From the NCBI GenBank assembly GCA_023442635.1, contig JAEZYR010000145.1, forward strand, positions 1 through 63,153: 63,153 nt of DNA, written 5' to 3'. Shown here one piece after another: positions 41,597 through 52,000 of this stretch (the stretch's first letter is position 1; each line of letters starts with the position of its first letter). Below the pieces are notes generated by a model. That model was not told the DNA's origin. It made no database searches and saw nothing but the letters and a program-made list of their open reading frames with translations. Position numbers and translations under genes: made by a program. The stretch comes from Bacillota bacterium (lineage in GTDB: Bacteria > Bacillota > Clostridia > Saccharofermentanales > Fastidiosipilaceae).

Positions 41597-42814
41597 ATGA
41601 ATTCGAAGCGATATCGGGCGAGTCAGGCTTCAGTTGAGGGCGAAAAGCGCTCTGACGTTCCCGGTGAGAGGGGCACAAGCATTCAAGCAGCCGACGAAAA
41701 GGGGGCTGCTTGGGTGAAGACAGAGCGGCAGGCCTCCCGAGAAGCACGCGTGCCAAAGGGGGCGCGCTTGCAGGCGGTCAAACTCAAGGAAATAGCGGCA
41801 GAAGCAGGGGTTAGCGTCATGACGGTGTCCAATGTCCTGCGCGGTCGCGAAGGGCGCTTTTCGGAAGCGACGCGGGCGAAGGTCCAGGCTGTGGCTGACC
41901 GACTGGACTATACGGCCGACCTTTACGCGCGTAGTTTACAGAGCGCGAGCACCCAGATGATCGCCCTTTTGGCTCCCGATATTTACAAGCAGCCAGGCGA
42001 AATTGGTCGCAGCGTTTTTGATGACGTCTATGTGGGCTACCTGGTGGGTCGTTTTGAGCAGCGCCTGAGAGCAGAGGGCTTTTATGTGCTCCTGCAGAGC
42101 TTTCAGACGGCGGAGGAGGTCTTTGCCCTACAGCGCGGTTGGCGCTTGGCTGGCACGGTGCAATTGATACCCTCACTAGATGACGAGCTGAATCTTCGCC
42201 TCATCCGCGAAAGCAGCTGCCCCCACATTTTGCTGGACCGTTTTTATCCTGACTGCGGAGCTTATGCCGTGACGACGGAGGATGAGCAAGGTGGCTATAT
42301 GGCCACTAAAGCTTGCCTAGAGGCTGGCCATCGGCGGATTGCTTGCGTGATGACAGATCAGCAGAGTCACCTTTCGAGTGTGCTCTCAGCCCGCCAAGAT
42401 GGCTATCTCCGCGCTTTGGCGGAGGCAGGGTTAGAAACTGAAGCCAAAACCCTCTACTATGGCAGCTTGCTCGCCTGGCTCAAAAGCCTACCTGCAGAGC
42501 AGCGGCCGACAGCTTTGGTCTGTACTTCGGACTATGTGGCCCGTGGTCTCATTTCCCATCTTTTGGCCGTGGGCTTTCATGTGCCAGAGGACATCAGTGT
42601 GACGGGTTATGACAACCTGGAGATTCTGTGCGATCTCTATCCACCCTTGGCCAGTGTCGACCAACAAATCGAGCAAAAAGTGCAGAGCGCCGTGCGGCTT
42701 TTATTAGAGCGACAAGTTGGGGATCAACCCAAACAACAGGCTGGGCGAGAAGCGCGCTGCGGCGTTTGTTTTGTGCCGCGGATGAGCTTAGGCAAGCCTA
42801 GAGATCCTTCTTGA
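41597..42814 (+). CDS. LacI-family transcriptional regulator 2 with N-terminal extension
   Basis: A 405-residue regulator of the same family. From ATG 41597 (GGGAGG upstream) about 60 hydrophilic residues precede the helix-turn-helix (VKLKEIAAEAGVSVMTVSNVLRG, about 62-84). That is unusual, since LacI proteins normally begin directly with this motif. The effector domain follows (about 120-390), and DDVYVGYLVGRFEQRL and ISVTGYDNLEIL are typical of the family. The extension is rich in charged residues and looks disordered. An internal start near the helix-turn-helix is possible but I see no better ribosome binding site. Two different repressors back to back suggest two inducers or two target sets. 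The gap that follows (42815-43081) is A/T-rich. Confidence 0.88.
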   Translation: MNSKRYRASQASVEGEKRSDVPGERGTSIQAADEKGAAWVKTERQASREARVPKGARLQAVKLKEIAAEAGVSVMTVSNVLRGREGRFSEATRAKVQAVADRLDYTADLYARSLQSASTQMIALLAPDIYKQPGEIGRSVFDDVYVGYLVGRFEQRLRAEGFYVLLQSFQTAEEVFALQRGWRLAGTVQLIPSLDDELNLRLIRESSCPHILLDRFYPDCGAYAVTTEDEQGGYMATKACLEAGHRRIACVMTDQQSHLSSVLSARQDGYLRALAEAGLETEAKTLYYGSLLAWLKSLPAEQRPTALVCTSDYVARGLISHLLAVGFHVPEDISVTGYDNLEILCDLYPPLASVDQQIEQKVQSAVRLLLERQVGDQPKQQAGREARCGVCFVPRMSLGKPRDPS

Positions 42815-43033
42815 TAAAAGTTATCGAAATAAATCCTAAAATGCCTTTCAAAATGTCAATAACAAGAGGGATAAAAGCAGTGGGCATAGGACGAATAGCA
42901 CAAAAATAATAAGAATGTAAATTATATGTAAAATAAAATTAGAATTAAGCCTGTTATTTTTGAAATTTTGCAGGAGAGTCCCACATATCTTCTTAAAATG
43001 TAAGTATTTTCCTCGAAAATAGATTTGATATAC

Positions 43034-43056
43034 GGCGCAATCTGCGTTTTTGCGCC
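43034..43056 (+). promoter_or_regulatory. Hairpin in leader of giant surface protein gene
   Basis: GGCGCA (43034-43039) pairs with TGCGCC (43051-43056) 25 bases before the start codon, just ahead of the AGAGGG ribosome binding site. It may modulate translation or mRNA stability. The rest of the A/T-rich gap has several A/T-only promoter-like hexamers and no clear choice. Confidence 0.4.
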
Positions 43057-43081
43057 AAATTTTCTATTAAGAGGGTAGACG

Positions 43082-46000
43082 ATGAATAAGAAAACGAGTG
43101 TGCTGGCATGGCTGCTGTCCCTGACTATGCTCGCAACCAGTTTCTCTAGTCTGAGTGTGACAAGCCTGAAGGCGGCCTCTGTGGAAGGTGGGGAGCAAAA
43201 TCCGCCAACGGCAGAAGTGACCGCTGGTGCTGAAGAAGAGCCTTCAGCTGTGCCAAGTCCGAGCGAAGATGTCGGGTTGGGATCTGAGCCAGGCACAAAA
43301 GCTTCGTCAGAAGAAGCTAGCAACTCAGACGAGCCGTCTTGGACAGATGAAGGCCTAGCTGAAAAGGCCGTCTCAAGTACGTTGACGCCAGAAACAGGCG
43401 AAACGGCTCCTGATAGCCCATCAGCACCTGATGGGCAGGCGGCATCTGAGCCCGAGCAGGGAGCGCCCCTGGTGGGGGCTGGCGCTCGAGCTGAGCAAGG
43501 CAGTCTCCGCTTCGCTGAAGGCGATGTGATGGTGCAAGGGCAGTTGCAACACGGCTATGTGGTCGAAGGTTGGGTGGCAGGACAAGAAAGTCAGACGCTG
43601 ACGATCCCAGCCGCTTACTTGGATCTACCTGTTTTGGCTGTGGCTGATCGGGCTTTCGTGGGCAGTGAGCTGACAGCCCTCACGCTCCCTGAAAGTCTGG
43701 TGGAGATTGGCGAGCAAGCCTTTGCTGCCAACAAAATAGCTAGCCTTGATTTGCCTCAAAGATTAGAGCGCGTGGGCCAAGAGGCCTTCCGCGACAATGC
43801 TTTGACCAGCTTGCAACTTGCCAAGGTGAAAGACATTGGCAGCCGAGCCTTTGCTAATAACCAGCTGCAGACAGTTGACCTGCAGGGCGTTGTGACCGTT
43901 GGCGAAGAGGCCTTTCGTGGTAACCAGCTGAGCGAAGTGGCGATCCCCGACAGCCTCGAGGCTCTGGGCCCTCATGCCTTTACTTACAATGGCCGCTATG
44001 TGTTATTGACTGGCGAAAATCCGCTGGTGAAGAGCGAAAAGCAAGCGGGCGCTTTTGGTCAAGTCGCGCATCCTGTCGATTTGATCGTGCACTTTGTCGA
44101 TGCTGAGACAGGGGCTGCGATTTTGAATGACAGGCTGGAGGGTAGCGATTTCTGGACAGAGAATGGTGTTGCCGAATTGGGCGAGACCCAGACCTATACC
44201 GCCCCAGCCATCGATGGCTATGACCCAGTTGAAGCCAATGTGACCTACACCCCTGATCGCGAGCGCTACGAGCTGACCATCCGCTATAACAAGCGTGAGA
44301 GCGCCTTGCTCTTAGAGGCGGTGGGCGAAGCCAAAATTCAGTTGGGGGCGGAGGTGAGCCGCGACCTGCTCTTGTCCTTCGTTAGAGCCAGCAACGGCCA
44401 GGGCAAGGATCTGAAGAGCCAAGTGCGCATGACGCCTGAGACGATCGACAGCAACGAGGCTGGCGTGCACGAGATCCTCTATAGCCTCGAAGATGCGAAT
44501 GGGAACCTCCGCACGCTCAAGCGCAGTGTTTGGGTGACGGCAGATCCCGACTGGCTGAACTTCCCCCTCGGTGAGGGTTGGGTTCTGGGCGACTTTGTCT
44601 ATGGCAAGGAGTCGTACAACAAGACTGAGGTCTTAGGTTTTACGGATCAGGGCAAGGCGAAGCTGAGCCGCAACAAGGACCTCATCCTGCCGCACATCAA
44701 CCCCTACGATCCTTCGGTTGAGATTACAAGGATTGGGTGGGGTATGAAGTGGGGTATAAATCAGAAGAATGGCTTCTCGGGCATCGAGGCCAAGGACATC
44801 CGCGACTACAACAGCAATATCCAGTACATCAATGGTACGTTTACGGTCAAGGAGGCGGATAGCCTGACCCTTGATGGGCTTGTGAGCAATTACTCAGGCT
44901 ATGCCTTAGTAAATTCTCACATCGGACATGTCAAATTGAACAGCCTCAAGTCGGCTGGCAACGAGGCTTTCCGTGGTCTTCGCGCGCGCATTATTGAGCT
45001 GAATGGCCTGGAGAGGCTGTCAAATCGCGCAATCGGAGGTCTTCAAGCTACAGAACGCCTAGAGCTGCGCAGCGTCAAATCTATTAAAAAAATATATTTG
45101 AATTCCACCGATACCCAAGGCGAAATCTTCCTGGATTCGCTCGAGGAGGTGGAAGAATTCTATCTGGCCCCCAAGGTCAAGCGTATCCATGCCCCCAAGC
45201 TTAAGCGGATAGGCAACTCTGCTTTTTTTGATACCACTATCCTGACAGTTGAAGACGAGGACTTTATCAGCGTTGAGACTGTAGAGGGAGACCCCTTTCG
45301 ATGGTCTCCTAATGACTATTTCTATTGGCCTCATCTGAAGAGCATCAGCCAGAATGCCTTCACTGAGCGCGGATTTATTTTTAGGAGAGCATCCCGCCCC
45401 GTATCGCTAGATGACTATGCGAAGCGCGCCGTGATCATCACCGATAAGTCGAGAATTTTCCCTCCTACCGCGAACTATGTTGTGGATCCTGAGGATGGCG
45501 AGATCGATGCCAATGCGCCTTTTGGGGAAGATGACTTCCTCTATGAGGATGAGAGCAAGCGCAAGCTTATCGGTCTTAGCAAGCAGGGTTGGCGCAAGAT
45601 CGACGAGCGCGATTACACGACCCGACTCAAGATCCAGCTGCCCGACAGTGTTGAAGAGATAGGTGACAAGGCCTTTTATGACCTTTGGCAGAGTGGCTTG
45701 CCTAATTCATTTGATGAACTCTATGTTGAGGGTCAGAATGTCCGCCAACTAGGCCAATATGCCTTTTCAAGTAGCCATTTGCGTGGTTATGACTTCCCCA
45801 ATCTTAAGGTGTTAAAGAGATACTCCCTGCCCTCCACGATGCCAGAAGGTAATGCCCCAGGTTTTGACCTGCGAGGCGTAGAAATTATCGAATATGATGC
45901 CTTCGGTAGCTATTCGAACTACGATCCAGCTAAGAGATCAGATCAGCAAATGTTGGCTATTCATGGTGAGACTTTTACCTTTGACAGCCTCCGCGAGGCC

Positions 46001-49000
46001 AGAGTGAGCGCTATGGGTTCATCTCTCTCGGTATATAGGCTCTACTTGCCAGCCATTGAACGCATTGATGCGCGGGCTTTCGGTCTCCAGAGAATGGCTG
46101 AAGTGTATGTTGGTGAAAATCTAGAAAGTCTTGATTCTCGAGCTTTTACAGGTGGTGGCTCTGGCTACAACCCAGGATACAACGGCGCCATCACCAACCC
46201 ATACGGGACAACACTCGTCTTTACCCCCGATCGCCAGAACCCCCATAACCTGCAAGACGGCTACGGCCACGTCGTCAACCCGACCGAAGTCACCATCCAC
46301 TACGTCGATGAGAAGGGGCAGACTCTCTTGCCAGATCGCAAGCAATACCGCCTGCCCGATAACGTCCTAAAAAAGCAGGGCAAGCCGAAGGAAATCATCG
46401 CGCCCAGCATCTTTGGCTATACGCCAAAGCAAGTGAAGTACGACATCCCCGACGACCGCCAAGTCCACGACTTGACCATCGTCTACACCAAGGCCGAGCA
46501 AGGGGTGGAAGGCGCTCTGGTCAATCAGTGGAACGAAGAAGACCGCAACGCCCAGAACAAGCCGAAAGAGCTTTACGAAATCGGCGAGCAGATGCGTACC
46601 TGGCACTACATCGATCTGACGGGTTACGGTTCGAGCATCGAGGGCGCCGTCCTCAAAATCTACTATGACCCCAAGTATGTCGTGGCCTCGGATATTACGG
46701 TGCCGCGCTCCGATGCGATCGCCAAATATGAGGCAAAGGACGGCGTTTTGAGTATTTACTTGCAGTCCAATAAAAACGGCGGTGACATCGTGGGCGGCCA
46801 GCAGCTGGAGATCCCCATCTATTGGCGCTTCAAAAAACTGCAAACGCCCGACCTCTACAAAATGCAGCTCAACATGGATTTGCGCGATGAGCATGACAAG
46901 ATTTATGCCACTTCGCAGCCGATCTACTTGCAAGGCTGGTACAAGAAACCCTCGATGAGCAAGAACAGTCCGCTCAACTTGCCAGGCTACGACTACCGCG
47001 ATTTGACCTCTGCCGACCATGCGCCCCGCCGTTTGGGCGAACTGGGCATCGTCAATAGGCCAGATGGCAGCTATGACTACGCCGTCATCAAAGATGAGCC
47101 CGTGAGCTTCTATTTCGCTATCCACGACCTGGCACGCTATGTCGACAAGAGCGTTATTAAGGACGTTTTGCCGACCTATACGGCCTTGAACGACATAGGC
47201 GAAGAAGAAACGAGAGTCGCTGTCTTTAACCCAGAAGAAAACCCGGATTGGCATCTGTCTGAGGACAAAAAGTCCGTCTGGACTGAGGTTCAGCACCCAG
47301 CGACGAGAATGCCGTCAGCCTACTACCCAGAGCTCAAGTTGCGCTTCCCCAGGGCTTTGTCGGGTGACAATATCGAGAACCACGCCGAAATCGAGCTCTT
47401 CCCTTATGAGCAAGGGGAACTCGAGAACACGATGCGCGTGTCCGACGACATCACGATTTACCAAGTGCTCTACAAGGACAAAAAGCCCCCGAAGGGCGAG
47501 GTTTACTTTGACAAGAGCACGGAGCGTCTGCCCCGCTTTGATGGCAAAAATACCTACTTCTTCGATACGGATGAGGACCGCAAAAAAGACCTTCCCTTCC
47601 GCATTGAGGTCACGGCCGAAAACCGTACCATCACGATGCGCGATGTCGTGGTGACGGACTACGACTTGGACAAAAAGCATAGCCGCCTCAAGTACACAGG
47701 CGTTTCAGTCCAAGAAGGCTCGACGGATGAGACGGTGAGTGTCGTCGCCTACCACAAAAAAGGCGAGTTGATGAACCCAGCCGAGGATCAGATCCTCGAG
47801 ACGCAGCGCATGCAGGCGCGGAAATGGCAGAGGATCCGCTTTTCTTCGGCTGTTCAGGATCAGATCGACTACATCCAGATCATCTTCAGGCCAGATTACG
47901 CGCTAGAGGGGCGGCTCCTCTTCGATGTGCACACGGCCTTGCGCGAGCCAGGCCAGAGTCAATACAGCTCGGAGCGCGAGAATTTCTATGACAATGAGGC
48001 GCTCTTGACGGCCAATCTTTTTGGCAAGGAAACAGGCCTGCCAGCCAGCGACCGCAGCAAGCCGCTGTTGACGGCAGATGGCGAAGTCGTGACGCAAGAC
48101 ACGCCAGATTGGGCACATCTGCCAGGTAACTTTATCTGGTGGGACAAAGACATCATCCATGTCCGCGGCTTCCGCATGGAGATGGGTATCGAGAAAAAGC
48201 AGTCCTACCCCTCCGATCGCTCGGTCATGCCAGGCGATACCGGTCGCTATGACCTCAAACTGACGCCCTACCTTGAAGGCAGTCGTGATGCCAGACTCGG
48301 CCGCGACGGCGTCAAGGAGGACTTGGCCAACTTTGAGATGATCGACATTTTGCCGCGCGGTATTTTGGTCAATGCCGTACACCCGACGTCGGACTTTATC
48401 CGCTCGGGCGGTACCTATGAGTTGGTCGAAAATTACCAAGGCAAGGGTCAAGAAGCCGTTATTTTCAAAGCGGATGTCTTGGCTTCGGGCGTCTTTGATA
48501 TCGCCAGCATTGAGACCTCGGTCGAACCCAATGTGTCCGAAGGCCATGTGACCAACCATGTTTATGGCACCTGGGAATATGACGGCATCACCAAAGTCGG
48601 CCAAAAAATAGCGCCGCCAGGCGTCGATGACGGCCGCGAATGGTTGCATGACCAGGCCAGCATCAGCGTGATCAAGGTGTGCGAACTCACCGCTCGCAAG
48701 TACATCCGCCGTGAGGGTGGGCCTTGGAGCATGACGGGGGTCAAGACGCCCGCTGGCTCGGCCTTTGACTATCGCTTGAGCCTTTTCAATGGCTCGAGTT
48801 CAGAGCGGAGCGCGATCGACCTGGTCGACGTCTTCCCCTATTTGGGCGACGAATCCATTCAGGAACTGCGCCCTGGCAGCGGCCAAAGACCAGCCAAAAA
48901 ATCTCAGTTCAGCAATACGCTGGATTTGACGCGCGAGATCCAAATTTTGCGAGATGACGAAGATGTGAAGGCCTCCTTTGATATTCGCTACGAAAACGGC

Positions 49001-52000
49001 ACAGGCAAAATCAAGGAGGAGATCAGGGGTTCGGCAGATGAGGCGATCGAAAAGCTGAATTGGGAAACGACGCCACAAGCGACGAGCCGCGCCATCCGCA
49101 TCACGGCCAAGCCAGGCTTCGAACTCAAAAAGAACCAGCAGTTGGACGTGATCATCCCGATGAAGGCGCCAGAAGACGGCAACCGCCTCATGGGACTCAA
49201 GGCCTACAACACCTACGTGCGCAAAGACGCCCAGACCGTGCGCTTTTTGGAGCCCAATCGAGTCTATAACGAGATCCCCTATCCCAAGGGCATTCTGGAA
49301 TTTACGAAGAAAGGCTACGACGAAGAGACTAAGACCAGCAGCAATCTTGCGGGGGTGGAATTCCAGCTCTACAAGTACTATTACTACAACTACCGTTGGC
49401 AAGAAGAATACATTCAGACCGCGGTATCCGATGAAAATGGCCTTGTGCGCTTCAGTGCCTTTGACCTGAACCCTAGGGGGCAGTACCGCATCAAGGAGAC
49501 GAAAGCACCCAAGGGCTATATCGGTGTTGGGCCGCAAGACTTTTATGGCAGCTCCTTCAAGCCCATTCCAGGCCAGCTAGAAGATGGCGTGCAAGTCTAT
49601 AAATATGTGGCCGAGGACTTCCGTTTTGAGAATCGCAAGCCCGAGAAGCCGATTGTAGGCAGCCTCCGTGTGGAGAAGCTCATCAACACGCCAGACGGGC
49701 GAGTGCCTGGTGCTGTCTTGCAATTCCACCTGCAGGGCAAGAACAAGCAGGGCGAGGTGGTCTATGAGCGCGACTTCTTCACGAACCAAGAGGGCCGTTT
49801 TGAAGTCGACAACTTGCCTGCCGCTTCTTATGTCCTGAAAGAGGTGGCGCCAGCTGGGCAGGGTCACTTTATCCCGGTCAGCCAGCATTTTGAAATCAAA
49901 AAGGCGCCAGGCAGATCAGAAGTAGGCTATACCAAGCACTATTTCACAGCTAACAACGGCAGCGCGCTCATCAACTATAACTACAGCCTTCTCATTACCA
50001 AACTGGGTGTCAAAGACGCCTCGTTACTGGATGACATTTCGGAGCTCAACAACATCGGCCAGAAAGGTTTGGGCGGCTATAAGTTTGTTCTGAAAGGTGA
50101 CGATGGTTCGACGATCAAGACCGCTGCGACAGATACCTACGGCAGCCAGAAAGGCTCGGTGGAAGTCACGGTCAAGCCAGGGGTCACTTATGAAATTCAG
50201 GAGATTGAGACGCCCTACAAGAACAACTACATTCACAACACAAAGAGCTACCGCTTCAAAGTTGGCAATGATGGCGCCCTCTACACACCAGAAGGCAAGC
50301 GCTTTGTGCAGCCTTTCAACCTGAACTTCCCCAACTTGGAGAAGCCGCTCAAAGCGCGCGTCAAGGTTGTGAAGGAAAGCAACGGTGGCCTACCCCTCCC
50401 TGGGGCGAAGTTTGGCTTGTTCCAGGCACAGGCAGAGGGTGAGCCCTTGCTCATTGCCGAAGGCACGAGCCAAATAGAGGGCAAAGAGGCTGTGGTCTAT
50501 TTCAACGATCTCAAAGCTGGTGTGTATCAGCTGCGCGAATTGGAAGCCCCCCTCGGCTACGTCCGCGATGAGCGAAGCGTGACGGTGACGATTCCAGAGC
50601 GCTTGCCAGAATACTTAAGCAAAGATAAGAACGGCTTGACCTACGAGGACGGGCCAGAGGAAGTGTTGGCGACCTTTGAGCATGTCTTTGTGAACAAGTC
50701 GATTCAGGCTGAGATCATCAAGGGCTCAACCCTGCAGGAGAACCTTAGCGAACAGCGCGCCAACTGGCTTTTGGCAGAGCACCCAGAGTGGCGCAAACGC
50801 CAAGTTGCGCCAGGTTTGTGGTCTGTCTATCAGCCGCTAGCAGGCGTGAAGTTTGTGCTGGACGAAATCAAGGACGGCGAACGGCGGCGTGTGTCCGAAC
50901 TGGAGAGTGACGCGGATGGCCAGATTCATGTGCCGATCAGTCGGGCGAATATGGAGAGCGTCTATGAGTTGACCGAAGTCCAAGCTGCTCCAGGCTATCG
51001 CCTTGATCCGACGCCGCTCAGCGTCTGCCTGGCGGATGAAATCCGCTTGACCAGCTGGGATGGCACCCTTCGCCGCTACAAGGACAACCGTCCGAACAAG
51101 GGCCGCATCCTGTTGTCGAAGTACGAGTTGGATACACGCCAGACCCTGGCAGGCGCCAGCTTTGGGCTTTATGCCGAGACGGCAGAAGGAACAGGACCAG
51201 CTGCCTGGCCCCTAAAAGTCGTCAAGAGCGATGCGAATGGCTTTGTCGAATTTGCCAACTTGGACTTTGGGCGTTACTACGTACGGGAATTGGAGGCGCC
51301 AGTAGGCTATCAGCGACTTGAAAAGACCTGGGTCTTTGACTTGTCAGAAGAGGCCTCCCAGGATGTGCAGCATGCGGTGGCGTTCAACGGCAAGCCCCTG
51401 TCTTTGCCTGTTGAGAAAGTCTGGGTCGGTGGCGGAGAAGAACCCGAAGCCATCAGCTTCAAGCTGTTCACGGACGAAGCGTTGACCAAGCCAGCCGTTG
51501 ATATAGACGGCCAGCTTGTACCGCCTTTGGTGCTCAGAGCTGAAGACAATTGGCGCGATCCCAAGGCCGCCCTCGAAAAGGACCCTGTGACAGGCGCTGA
51601 GCGCCATGGCGCAGCCCGCTTTGAGAACTTGCCACGCTACGATCAGCAGGGTCAGCTGATCCACTACTACATCCAGGAAGAAGCGATCCTAGACGAAGAC
51701 GGACAGCCTCGTTTTGAGCCGACGATTACGGGCGATGACAAGGGCTATCTAGTGGTGAATACCAATATTGAGAAGCGCAGCATCTTGGTTCGCAAGCGCT
51801 GGGTTGGCCAGGCAGCCGACGGTGTAGAGGTGCAGCTCTTGGCCAACGGAAAGCCTGTTGGCGACACGGTGACCTTGAGCCCTGAGAGCCAGCCTAAGCC
51901 CTGGACGCATATCTTCGAGAACCTGCCACGCTATAGCCCTGACGGCCAGGCTATTTCCTATCAAGTGGTCGAAAGAGCTGTGCTACAGGGCGAAAAGCGC

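Noticed and set aside
46367..49537. Several long antisense frames within the giant surface protein gene (up to 309 codons)
   Set aside because: They are by-products of biased codon use in the sense strand; no start signals and no family-like motifs.
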